Below, piece by piece: positions 42,798 through 52,900 of a stretch of 64,000 nt of DNA. Every line of letters starts with the position of its first letter. Position 1 is the first letter of the stretch. The stretch comes from Halogeometricum limi (lineage in GTDB: Archaea; Halobacteriota; Halobacteria; Halobacteriales; Haloferacaceae), in assembly GCF_900115785.1 (NCBI RefSeq), contig NZ_FOYS01000007.1, positions 124,001 to 188,000 on the forward strand, in the 5' to 3' direction. The notes under the pieces were generated by a model that was not told the origin of the DNA, did no database searches, and worked only from the letters and a program-made list of their open reading frames with translations. The position numbers and the translations under genes are program-made.

Positions 42798-44975
42798 GTG
42801 TCTCGGTCCGCTCTCTCTTTCGGCTCGGTTCGTCGCACCCTCCGCCGCCACCCGGAACGCGCCGTCGCCGCCGTCCTCGTCGCCGCCGTCGGCCTCCTCG
42901 TCTACGTCCTCGCCGTCGACCTCTTCCCGTACCACTCGGTCAACGACGACGAGGGCGTCTACCTCTATCAGGCGGCGATGCTCCTCGAAGGGAAGCTGTT
43001 CCTTCGCCCCGGTTCGATTCCCACCGACGCGGTCCGACCGTGGTTCTTCGTCGTCACCGAACGCGCCGGGGAGACGGCGATGTACGGCAAGTACGCCCCC
43101 GTCGCCCCCGCGATGTTCGCCGTCGGGCGACTGCTCGGCGACTGGAACCTCGCGCTCTCACTCGTCGCCGCCGGCAACGCCGCGGGCGTCTACTACCTCG
43201 CGGCGGCGGCGTTCGACCGCCGCGTCGGCCTCGTCGCCGTCGTCGCCCTCGCCGCCTCGCCGATGTTCCTCTTCACCTCGGCGACGTTCCTGTCGTACGC
43301 GCCCGCGACGAGTCTCAACCTCGCGTTCGCCGTCGGCTACGTCCACGCCGCGCGGACGGGGCGACTCCGGTGGGCCGTCTTCGCGGGGACGGCAATCGGC
43401 CTCGCGTTCTTCGCGCGGCCGTTCACCGCCGTCCTGTTCGCGATTCCGTTCATAGCCCACACGCTCGTCGTCCTCGTCTCGGGATGGCGCGGCGGCGACG
43501 ACCGGTTCGACACCGACTTCCGGCGCGTCCTCCGCCGCAGTCTCGCCGTCGCGATTCCGGGGACGCTCGGCGTCCTCCTCGCACTCGCGTACAACGCCGT
43601 CGTCACCGGTGACCCCCTCGTGTTCCCGTACGCGGCGTTCGCGCCGAACGACGGCATCGGCTTCGGCCCGCACGAGATACTCGGCTACGAACGCGACTAC
43701 ACCGTCGAGTTGGCCGCCGAGACGACGCTGTTCGTCCTCCGGTACTTCCTCACCGAGTGGACGCCCGCGGGCCTCCTCGGAACCGGCCTCGCCGCCCTCG
43801 GCGGCGTCGGGGCGGTGTGGCGACGGCGGGGCCGACTCCGCGACTACGACCCCTCGCTCTCGGGGATGCGAGACGGCGAAGTCGCCGCCGTCGTCGCCGG
43901 CGTCTTCGTCTCCGTCTTCCTCGGCGAGGCGTACTTCTGGGGGACGCTCAACGGTCTCAGGAACGACCTGATAAACCTCCTCGGTCCGTTCTACCACTTC
44001 GACGCGCTCCTTCCCGTGAGCGTCTTCGCCGCCGCGGGAGCCGTCTTCGTCGTCCGCACCGTGTGGTCGCAGGTGGCCGAGCGGACGACGCGGCGACACG
44101 CCCGCGTCGCCGTCGCCGCTCTCCTCCTCGTCTCCGCGCCCGTCGTCGTCGCCGCCGAGCGCGACGCCCTCTCCGAACCGCTCTCGGAGAACCGCCAGCG
44201 AACCGAGAGTCTGACCGCGACGTACGAACCGTTCGTCGAACGCGGACCGCCGGGCGAGCGGTTCGACGACGCCCTCGTGTTCACGCCGGACACGTACGGC
44301 GACTGGCAGGCGCACCCGTTCCAGTATCTCCGATACGACCCCGGGTTCGACGGGAGCGTGGTGTACGCCACCGACGGGTCGCCGGAACGCGACGTCGCGG
44401 TGCTGTCGGCGACGAACCGGACCCCGTACCGCTTCACCTACCGCGGAGGGTGGACGGGCGCGGTGCGGCCGGTGAACCCCGAGATACAGCGACTCCGCGT
44501 GCTGGAGGGGGACGCGGTTCGCGCGACGACGACGCTCGGCGTCCCCGTCGGGTCCACGAGCGTCAGCGTCCGAATCGAGACGACGGAGGGGTACGCGCGC
44601 TACCGCGTCCCCGCGTCGGCGATGGAAGGCGAGACGGTGAGCGTCGAGTGGGCGACGACGGCGGAGGGGGCGCGCGTCCGGAACCTGGCGTTCGCCGCCG
44701 GGTCCGACGGGAAGACGGTTCCCCTCCCGGCGGGTGCCTCGGAGGTGGACCTCGTGGTGACGTTCGTCGGTGAGGGCGGCGCGAGCGTCACGTACAGACA
44801 GGAGGCGACGGTGAGACGAGGTGAATCGAGCGTTCGCGTCGTCTGGCCGCCCGAGACGCGCGTCTGCCGGTTGACGACCGAGTGCGGACCCGAGGGAACG
44901 TGGGTCGGACCCGACGGTGACTACGTGGCGGGCGTGTCCGTCGAGACGGCGGCGACGACGAACCGGACGGCGTAG
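42798..44975 (+). CDS. Multi-membrane glycosyltransferase-like protein (GT-C fold)
   Basis: 725 residues with about ten to twelve helices in the first 470 residues and a soluble beta-rich C-terminal domain (about 480-725). After helix 1 the loop PYHSVNDDEGVYLYQAAMLL has the acidic motif of ArnT/PMT-like enzymes, which take lipid-linked sugars as donors. AMYGKYAPVAPAMFAVGRLLG and FFARPFTAVLFAIPF follow. I recall haloarchaeal proteins of this type as DUF7846. The donor and acceptor are unknown. The GTG start is in frame with the short ORF 29 codons upstream. It may read through from the iron transporter operon. Confidence 0.75.
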   Translation: MSRSALSFGSVRRTLRRHPERAVAAVLVAAVGLLVYVLAVDLFPYHSVNDDEGVYLYQAAMLLEGKLFLRPGSIPTDAVRPWFFVVTERAGETAMYGKYAPVAPAMFAVGRLLGDWNLALSLVAAGNAAGVYYLAAAAFDRRVGLVAVVALAASPMFLFTSATFLSYAPATSLNLAFAVGYVHAARTGRLRWAVFAGTAIGLAFFARPFTAVLFAIPFIAHTLVVLVSGWRGGDDRFDTDFRRVLRRSLAVAIPGTLGVLLALAYNAVVTGDPLVFPYAAFAPNDGIGFGPHEILGYERDYTVELAAETTLFVLRYFLTEWTPAGLLGTGLAALGGVGAVWRRRGRLRDYDPSLSGMRDGEVAAVVAGVFVSVFLGEAYFWGTLNGLRNDLINLLGPFYHFDALLPVSVFAAAGAVFVVRTVWSQVAERTTRRHARVAVAALLLVSAPVVVAAERDALSEPLSENRQRTESLTATYEPFVERGPPGERFDDALVFTPDTYGDWQAHPFQYLRYDPGFDGSVVYATDGSPERDVAVLSATNRTPYRFTYRGGWTGAVRPVNPEIQRLRVLEGDAVRATTTLGVPVGSTSVSVRIETTEGYARYRVPASAMEGETVSVEWATTAEGARVRNLAFAAGSDGKTVPLPAGASEVDLVVTFVGEGGASVTYRQEATVRRGESSVRVVWPPETRVCRLTTECGPEGTWVGPDGDYVAGVSVETAATTNRTA

Positions 44976-44988
44976 CGAGGAGAGAAAC

Positions 44989-45222
44989 TCAGACGTCGAC
45001 CAGACCGCGCTTCATCGCGTCGAACAGTCGCTCGTCGAGGGGCATCCGGTCCCACTCGTCGGGTTTGTCGTCTTCGGGCACCTCGTTCAAGAGGCTCTCG
45101 TACGAGGCGTGGACGTGCCGGCCGTTCTCACCGCACTCCGGACACGTCAGGATGATGAGTCGGACCCGATACGGGCGCTCCTGTGTCGCAGCGCAGTGCG
45201 GGCAGACGTACGTCTCTGTCAC
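44989..45222 (-). CDS. Small zinc-ribbon protein
   Basis: 77 residues. Two CxxC knuckles (C7/C10 in TYVCPHCAATQ and C27/C30 in ILTCPECGENGRHVH) form one zinc site, followed by an acidic helical tail. Function unknown. It is convergent with the membrane protein gene, and the stops are 13 nt apart. Confidence 0.72.
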   Translation of the reverse strand: MTETYVCPHCAATQERPYRVRLIILTCPECGENGRHVHASYESLLNEVPEDDKPDEWDRMPLDERLFDAMKRGLVDV

Positions 45223-45295
45223 GTCTCGATGGTTCGACCCGGGAGTATTCAGGGCTTGCGGGTCGCGGCGGTGAACACCACCGGGGACGGGGCGG

Positions 45296-47710
45296 CTAGG
45301 GTTCGCGCCGCCAGACGACCGCGTCGGCGTTCGCGAGTTCGACCGTCGTCTCCTCGTCGACGCTCGGCGCGGTGAGAACCGGGTCCCAGCCGTCGGTGGG
45401 AATCTCCGGCGCGTTCGCGTCGTCCGCGGCGTCCGCGGCCAGCGACTCGGGCGACACCTCGACCGGCACGCCCTCCATGTTCGCGGCGAACAGGAGTTGC
45501 TCGTCTCCCGTCGGCGACGTCCGGATGCCGTAGTAGAGGACGGTTCCGTCCGTCGGGTGGCGGTACGTGAAGTAGTCTCCCTCGCGAAGGTCGTCGCGAA
45601 GCCACGAGCGGTCGTGGCGGAACTCGCGCGTCTCCAGTCGGGCGGCCGTTCGCTCTTCGGACTGGTCGTGCCAGTGAGAGAGGTTGGCGAAGTCGTACAC
45701 GTCGCGCATCCACGCCGAGGCGTACGCGTCGAGGTCCGCCGCCGACAGGTCGTCGCCGAGCGGTTGGTCCATCGCCGACAGCATCGCGGCCATCACGGAC
45801 AGGTCGTAGTCCGTCGCGTCGACGGCCGCAGACAACGCGTCCATGAACGTGTGGAGTTCGTCGACGGAGTCGAAGCCGAGGTCCTTCACGCGCCGGAAGT
45901 GCGCGGGGTCCGCGAAGTCCTCCTCGCGCACCTGCCAGTAGAGGAAGTTCGACTCCTCGGAGACGACTTTGACGTTCCACTCGGGGTCGGTGTCGCGGAC
46001 GAACCCCCACGGCGCGCGCATGTTCGCGTGGACGAAGTCCATCGGCACGCCCGGCAGGAAGCAGTGAAACAGCATCGCCGCGGCCGGGTTGTCGTACGCC
46101 TCGTCCAGCGTCTCGGGGTAGTCCTCGCCGAGGTAGGGGTTCACCGGCGACTGGTTGAACGACACCGTCGGGTCTATCTGCGTCCCGCGGCGGACGGTGT
46201 CGTGGTTGGCGACGCCAGTGAGCCAGTTACCGCCGAACTCGCCGACTTCGCGGACGCGCCACCACTTCGTCGCCCAGAACGTGAGCAGTGCGGGCGTGTT
46301 GTGCGCGAACGTGATTGGCGACCACTGGAACGAGTGGGGGTGCTGTTCGATGAGCGCTCGGTACGAAGAGGCGAGTTCCCAGTCCTCGCGCGGCCACGGA
46401 CGGCCGTCCTCGTACACCATCCACGGGCGGTACTCCGTGCCCGCGACTTCCTGGGTGACGAGGTCCATCTCCTCTAAGAAGTCGTCGTCGTGGTACATCT
46501 CGCCCGTCTCCTCGTCGTAGGAGGTGAAGTCCTGCGCGCCGTCGACGCGGATGCCGTCCGCGCCGAAGTCCATCTTCCGCTCTTGCATCTCCAAGAACGC
46601 CGCGCGGGCCGTCGGTTCGGTGTAGTCGAGGTGTTTGCCGTACATCCCCGGGCCGAGGATGTAGCGGTCGTTCAGGAGTTCGGCACCTCGGTCGTCGGCG
46701 TGGCCGAGAGCCACGTCGAAGACGACGCGGATGGGTCGCGGCAGGTCGTGACAGGCCGCGATGAAGTCGACGAGTTCGTCCGGTCGGCCGGATTCGAGGA
46801 TGGCCGGGTTCGGCGCGGAGAACGCGCTGACGACGATGTCGTAGCCCCAGTTCATCGCGTCGGGGCGAGAGACGGCGGCGGTGAGTTCGTCGTCGCCCTC
46901 GTCGAGCACCGACCAGAACTCGTGTTCCTCGCTGTTCTCGGTGAGGGGTTCGACGGGCATCACCTGAACCGCGTCGTAGCCCGCGAAGTTGCGTTCCCAC
47001 GGGGAGAGCGGTTCGTCTGCGCGCTGTTTCCGTGCAATCTCTTCGTACACGTCGGCGAGGCCGGCGAGCGACCCCGCCTCGGTGGCGGTACCGGGGTGAA
47101 TCTCCAGCATGCTCACCGCAGGGTCGACGCGAGGGAGGCCGTCGTGTTCGGTCGTCGAGACGCGTTCGTCGTCGGTGCCGAGCGCCTCGAAGTAGTCGCG
47201 GTCCGCGCGCGTCTCGTCCAACCGCTCTAAGTCGTACAGTTCGGCGGGCGCGAACGGACCGAACGGTACGGAGTACGCGAGTGGGTCGGGGATACTCTGC
47301 CACGCGCCGTCCGCGCGGTAGACGAGGTGGTACAGCGACCCGAGTTCCGCGCGGGTGCCCGCGCGCATCCCGTCGACGACGCCCCAGTGGTACTCGCCTT
47401 CGCGACGGAGCGAGACGCGTTCGCGACGGAACGTCACCTCGCGGGCGTCGGTGTCGGCCGGGTCCACGTCCGTCGGTGGCGTCAGCACTTCGAGGAACAC
47501 GTCTTCTGCGGGGACGCCCGCGTCGACGAGTTCGGGCGTCCAGAAGCCGACCTCCACGCGGCCGTCGTCGCCGAGGTGTGCACCGAGGCGGTCGGTGAGC
47601 ACCTTGGCCGCCTCGAACGGGTCGTCGTGCTCGGCGGCCACCTCGCGGTGCCACGCGAGGAGTTCGTCGGTCGGTTCCTCGAGGAGTCGGAGGTCCGTGT
47701 CGGTTGCCAT
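45296..47710 (-). CDS. GH13-family hydrolase, possibly glucosylglycerol hydrolase-like
   Basis: 804 residues. The (beta/alpha)8 core lies in the middle: VVFDVALGHADDRG (region I), DFGADGIRVDGAQDF (nucleophile Asp), PWMVYEDGRPWPREDWE (Glu region) and GVANHDTVRRGT (transition-state Asp in NHD). Unlike standard amylases it has a long N-terminal domain with EVGFWTPELVDAGVPAEDVFLEVLTPP and MNWGYDIVVSAFSAPNP, which I associate from memory with glucosylglycerol hydrolases (GghA). Substrate may thus be a compatible solute or a glucan. It lies 5 nt downstream of the neighbouring amylase gene, so the two form an operon. Confidence 0.75.
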   Translation of the reverse strand: MATDTDLRLLEEPTDELLAWHREVAAEHDDPFEAAKVLTDRLGAHLGDDGRVEVGFWTPELVDAGVPAEDVFLEVLTPPTDVDPADTDAREVTFRRERVSLRREGEYHWGVVDGMRAGTRAELGSLYHLVYRADGAWQSIPDPLAYSVPFGPFAPAELYDLERLDETRADRDYFEALGTDDERVSTTEHDGLPRVDPAVSMLEIHPGTATEAGSLAGLADVYEEIARKQRADEPLSPWERNFAGYDAVQVMPVEPLTENSEEHEFWSVLDEGDDELTAAVSRPDAMNWGYDIVVSAFSAPNPAILESGRPDELVDFIAACHDLPRPIRVVFDVALGHADDRGAELLNDRYILGPGMYGKHLDYTEPTARAAFLEMQERKMDFGADGIRVDGAQDFTSYDEETGEMYHDDDFLEEMDLVTQEVAGTEYRPWMVYEDGRPWPREDWELASSYRALIEQHPHSFQWSPITFAHNTPALLTFWATKWWRVREVGEFGGNWLTGVANHDTVRRGTQIDPTVSFNQSPVNPYLGEDYPETLDEAYDNPAAAMLFHCFLPGVPMDFVHANMRAPWGFVRDTDPEWNVKVVSEESNFLYWQVREEDFADPAHFRRVKDLGFDSVDELHTFMDALSAAVDATDYDLSVMAAMLSAMDQPLGDDLSAADLDAYASAWMRDVYDFANLSHWHDQSEERTAARLETREFRHDRSWLRDDLREGDYFTYRHPTDGTVLYYGIRTSPTGDEQLLFAANMEGVPVEVSPESLAADAADDANAPEIPTDGWDPVLTAPSVDEETTVELANADAVVWRREP

Positions 47711-47715
47711 CGAAG

Positions 47716-49755
47716 TCAGTTCACCGGGAGAATCGCGACGTGTTCGACTTCGAGACCATCGGCGGTGGCGGTGTCCTCACCGGTGACGAGGTTCTCGGAG
47801 TCCACCTCGACGTCGTCGCCGAGCGTCACCGTCGCCGCGTCCTCGCCGAAGTTGAGGACGCAGACGTAGGCGTCGCCGTTCAGTTCGCGGCGGAACGCGA
47901 CGGCGCGGTCGGTGTCCGCCCCGTAGTCGATGCGGTGGTAGGTGCCGTCGTATCCGAGCGCCGGCGTCTCGTTTCGAATCTCGATGAGACGCTCGTAGTG
48001 GTCGCGAATCTCTTCTCTGGCGTGGTCCCACGCGATGGCGTCGCGGCGGCCCCGTTGACCGAGTTCCTGTCCGCCGTACAGCATCGGCACGCCGGGGAGC
48101 GTGAACAGCGCACCCGCGGCGGCCATCGCGGCGTCGTCACCGCACTCCACGACGTAGCGCGTCTCGTCGTGGTTCTCGATGTACAGCATGAACGACGCGT
48201 GCGGCGGGAAGCCGACTTCGGCGCGTTGGTCGACGGCGTCGAGGATGGCTTCGGCGGGTTGGTTGCCCTCGCCCACCTGCCGCATCGTGAAGTACAGCGT
48301 CGTGTCGAAGTGCATGTCGAACATCCCGTTGTGGAAGTCCGCGATGTACGGGATGGTCTCGTCGAGGAGGAGGAACTCGGGGTCTTTCTCTTTCACCCGG
48401 TCGTGCAGTTCCTGCCAGAACGTGTTCGGGACGGCCCACGCCATGTCGCAGCGGAACCCGTCCACGATGTCCGCCCAGAGGTCGACGGCGTCCAACAGGT
48501 GCCGGCGGACTTCGAGGTTCGTGTAGTCGAAGTTGGCGATGTACTCCCAGTCGAAGTACGTGCCCGGTTCGCCGTTCTCCTGCCACTCGTACCAGTCGTA
48601 GTACTCCGAGTCGGGGTTCTTGTACGCGTCCTGGAAGAACGGGTGCGCCCGGGCGGAGTGGTTGAGCACGAGGTCGAACAGCACCTTCATACCGTGGTCG
48701 TGCGCGGCGTCGACGAACGCCTCGTAGTCCTCGCGCGTGCCCAAGTCCTCGGCGATGTCGTAGAAGTCCGTGATGTTGTAGCCGTGCGGGGCGTGGTCGT
48801 TCTGCAGGACGGGCGTGAGCCACAGACAGTCGACGCCGAGTCCTTCGAGGTAGTCCAGACGCTGTTCGAGCGCCTCGAACACCGTCTCGTCCTCGTCTTC
48901 GTCGACGAACCCGCGGACGTATATCTCGTACAGCGTCACGTCCTTCGACCACTCGGGCGGGTCGTTGGGTCTGTCGACGCCGAGATGGTCGGCGTCCGCG
49001 GAGACGACTTCGATGTCCTCGCCCCCGTCGGTGGCGACGTCGCACTCGGCCGCGTCAGACCGAAAATCTCCGGAGCCTCCGTCGGCCATCGGTTCGCGCG
49101 AGAATTCGACCGTGTCGGGAACGCTGTAGGCGTCGGCGATGGCGACGCCGTGGACGCGGACGCGGTTGCCGACTTCCGAGAGCGGGATGCGGAGTTCCCA
49201 CCCGTCGACGGTGACCGCGGACTGAGACACCTCGTCTCTGTCGTCGACGAGGAACTCCACGACGATGTCGTCTCGGTCGGTGTCGCTGTCAGGGTGCGGT
49301 TGTGGGTCGGCGTGGACGACTAGCGAGTCCCCTTCGATGCTGCCGTGCAGTTGGACGCGCGGGCGGCCACCGCCCTTCCCGCCCCCGGACCCCGCGCCGG
49401 ACCCCGACCCGGAGACGCCGCCGCTCTGACCGACGGGACGGGCGGACCCGCTCATTCCGCTCATCCCGCTCATCCCGCTTGCGCCGCCGCCGACGCCGAC
49501 GGGCGCGAGTTCGCCGGAGAAGACGCGGACGGTGAGCGTGTGAGTGCCGTCTGGCGCGTCGAGTTCGAGTACGTACGTCCCGGCCGCGTCGGGCGAGAAC
49601 GAGACGACGTCCTCGTCGTCCGGAAGTTCGAGTTGGCTTCCGACGGGAGCGTTCTTCAGATGCCAGCGGTACGTCTCCTCCGGGTCTGGGTCTCGCGGTG
49701 CGAGTTGGACCGTCTCGCCGACGGCCATGAATCTGGGTGGACCTGGGTGGTGCAT
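47716..49755 (-). CDS. malA: GH13 alpha-amylase/maltodextrinase
   Basis: A 679-residue starch- or maltodextrin-cleaving enzyme. An N-terminal beta-sandwich (1-75) leads into a Gly/Ser/Met linker (GMSGMSGMSG, then GSGSGAGSGGG). A second sandwich domain and the catalytic barrel follow: VLFDLVLNHSARAHPFF (region I), DGFRCDMAWAVP (nucleophile), FLLLDETIPY (acid/base Glu), YIENHDETRYV (Asp). No classical secretion signal is seen. MHHPGPPRFMAVGE is used as the start; ATG 49728 is an alternative. It is the first gene of an operon with the other GH13 gene and diverges from the GH15 gene. Confidence 0.85.
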   Translation of the reverse strand: MHHPGPPRFMAVGETVQLAPRDPDPEETYRWHLKNAPVGSQLELPDDEDVVSFSPDAAGTYVLELDAPDGTHTLTVRVFSGELAPVGVGGGASGMSGMSGMSGSARPVGQSGGVSGSGSGAGSGGGKGGGRPRVQLHGSIEGDSLVVHADPQPHPDSDTDRDDIVVEFLVDDRDEVSQSAVTVDGWELRIPLSEVGNRVRVHGVAIADAYSVPDTVEFSREPMADGGSGDFRSDAAECDVATDGGEDIEVVSADADHLGVDRPNDPPEWSKDVTLYEIYVRGFVDEDEDETVFEALEQRLDYLEGLGVDCLWLTPVLQNDHAPHGYNITDFYDIAEDLGTREDYEAFVDAAHDHGMKVLFDLVLNHSARAHPFFQDAYKNPDSEYYDWYEWQENGEPGTYFDWEYIANFDYTNLEVRRHLLDAVDLWADIVDGFRCDMAWAVPNTFWQELHDRVKEKDPEFLLLDETIPYIADFHNGMFDMHFDTTLYFTMRQVGEGNQPAEAILDAVDQRAEVGFPPHASFMLYIENHDETRYVVECGDDAAMAAAGALFTLPGVPMLYGGQELGQRGRRDAIAWDHAREEIRDHYERLIEIRNETPALGYDGTYHRIDYGADTDRAVAFRRELNGDAYVCVLNFGEDAATVTLGDDVEVDSENLVTGEDTATADGLEVEHVAILPVN

Positions 49756-49941
49756 GGGAGTATCAATTACCCCTCGGACCTTTGGCTTTACTCTCGAAAG
49801 AATAACTGTTCCAAATGCCGTTTTCGTGCGTCTCGACCCGTCAGGTCGGCCGATTAGGACCCATTTACTACTGGTGATATGTATTCGATATTATACAAAA
49901 GGAACCAATACTTATGCTTCGGGCACACACGTCCTGCGTAT

Positions 49942-52900
49942 ATGAGATTACGGACCGCGCTGAACGAGTACAAGCGCGACCACGGCGGGCGGTTCCCCGA
50001 GGAGACGCCGACCGCAGAGGGGTCGTTCTCGGGACACGGAGACCGACTCGTCTACGTCGGACCCGACGGTGCACTTCGAGACTACTCCTCGTCGCTCTCG
50101 GGACTGTACGGCATCGACCGCTCGCGGTTCGCCATCGAAGCGAACGGCGAGACGCGATGGTTCGACGAACTCGACACGGTCAGACAGCACTACTACCGGG
50201 AGACGAGTCTCGTGGAGACGGAGTACGACGCCGGGGAGTACACCGTCCACCAGTACGACCTGACGCTGGGTCGAGCGCACGTCACCCACGTGGAACTCCG
50301 CGGGGCGATTCCGACGGACGCGCACCTGACGGCGTTCTTGACGATGGCACCCGAGGGTCGAGAGACCCGCGTGGGTCGCCTCATCCACGAGGACGGCGGC
50401 CCCAACGGGACGCAGGCCGTCGAGGTGTTCCACCGGAACGAGCACGACTACATCACCGCGTCGACTGGTCTCGACGACGTTCGCGGGCAGATTCCCGAAC
50501 GGTTCGACGAAATTCTCTCCGAGGACGCCTTCGAGTTCCCGCGCGAGGCGGTGCTCGAACGCTACGAGGACACGCACCTGAGCGGCGACATCGTCGTCTC
50601 CGCCCCCCTCGAATCGGCGGGCCGCGCCGCGCGGACGACGCTCGTCACGCAGTTGTCCGACCACCGCATCATCTCCCGCGAGGACGCCCTCGCGGACCTC
50701 ACTCACTGCGCACTCGAACACGCGTCGGCAGACAGCATCCGCGCCGCCGCCCGCGAACGCGCCGAGGTGTACGTCCCGGACCACGTCCCCCGCGAGGACC
50801 TCGTCCGCTCTGACCTCAGAGCGCTCTCGCTTCTGACGGCGCCGACGGGCGCACACATCGCCGGCCCCGAGTTCGACCCGTTCTACACGCACTCCGGCGG
50901 GTACGGCTACACGTGGTTCCGCGACGAGGCCGAGGTGTCTCGGTACCTCCTGAACGCGGACGACCGGATGAACCTCGAACTCACGGACCGACTGGTGACG
51001 AACGCGGAGTTCTTCTGCGACACGCAACTCGACGACGGGTCGTGGCCGCATCGCGCGTGGGCCGTCGACGGGAGCATCGCACCCGGGTGGGCACACGCGC
51101 GGGTCGAAGGCTCGGACAAGCCCGAGTATCAGGCCGACCAGACGGCGAGTGCGGTGACGTTCCTCGCGAACGTCCTCACGCACCGCCGCGACCAGTTAGA
51201 CGGCGAACTCGTCGGCGAGATTCGCGATACCATCGAACGCGGCGTCGAGAGCTTAGACGACAGCCTCGAAGACGACGGCCTCCCCGAGACGTGCCAGAAC
51301 GCGTGGGAGAACATGGTCGGTCGGTTCACGCACACCGCCGCGACGTTCCTGCAGGCGTACGCCGCCGTCGCGCAGTCCCCCGTCAGTGCCGAACTCGTCG
51401 ACCACGCGGAGACGCAGGCGACCACCGTCTACGAGGGACTCGACGAACTCTGGGACGACGAGTACGAGGTGTACGCGCTCCGACTGCAGGGTGATACGCT
51501 CGACTCTCGACTCGACTCGTCGACGTTCTCGCTCGTCGACGCGTTCGTCGCGTACGACGAACTCGAAGGCATCTCCGAACGCGTGCTCGACCAGTTAGAG
51601 TCGCACATGGAGACGGCGCTGTCCGACCTCTACCGCGAGACGGGCGACGTGGCCGGACTCGTCCGGTTCGAGGACGACTGGTGGCGGGTCGCCGAACAGG
51701 ACGACCCCAAGGTGTGGTCGGTGTCGACGGCGTGGGGTGCGAACGCGGCCGCGACGTGCGCCGTCCTCCTCGACGACTACGGTCGAGCAGAGGAGGCAGA
51801 CCTGTTCCTCGACGAGGCGACGAAGCTGTACGACCTGCTCCGCACGGACGGGCCGTTCACGACGCGCGGCGGCTACCTGACCGAGCAAGTGTTCGACGAC
51901 GGGACGCCGGATAGCGCCGCACCGCTCGGGTGGTCGCACGCGCTCCGTCTGCACGCGACCGGACTGCTCGCGGAGTACGACGCGCTTCCCGCGCCGAAGC
52001 CCGCACCCTCCGGGCCGGAGAGTCGGCCGCGGTGGACCACCGGCGAGAAGTACGGCGTCGGCACCGTCGCCGACCACACCGAAGAAGACTCCTCGCGCGT
52101 GTGGTTCACGCTCACAGAGGGCTCTCTCACCGAGGTTCGCTTCCCGCGCGTCGACCTGATGAACCTGCGGACGCTCGACATGCTCGTCGTGGACGCCGAC
52201 CCCGAGTCGTCGTACACGGCGCGGACGCACAACGAGACGCGGCGCGACGACCACGCCGACACCATCGAACGCCGCGCGGTGATGGCCGAGGACGACTCGC
52301 TCGTCTTCAAGCACATCATCACCGAACAGGGCGACGGGCGGGGACACGAGTGGACGCTCACTATCGAGTACGTCACCGACTCCGAACACGACGCGCTGCT
52401 CACGGACGTCTCGTTCGAGGCGAGCGACGAGAACGAGTACGAACTGTACGCGGTGGCCGACACCGCACTCGTGAACACCGGCGCGACCGACCGCGGCCTC
52501 CGTCTCGGCCAGATGGGGAGCTATCACCTCGTCGCCCGCGACGCCGGGGCGTACGACCAGGCCGGGGACACGCGTCCACTGCTCATCGACGAACACGGCG
52601 ACGAGTACAGCGTCGCCATCGCGATGACCGCCGCCGGGCGGTTCGAGTGGGCGACGGTTGGCGTCGCCGGGTCCGACCACCTCGCGGGACTGTTCGGGAA
52701 CGGCGAACTCCCGACCGCACAGGAACGCGTCGACAACGAGAACGTGGTCTTGGTCGGTCGAATCGGGACGGGAACGCGACTCAACGAGACGCTCGCGCTC
52801 GGGTTCGCCGAGAACGCGGACACGGCGGCCGCACTCGGTGAGGCCGCCGGTGCGCTGACGCGAGGCTACGAACGCGTCCGCGCCGGCTACTCGAAGTCGT

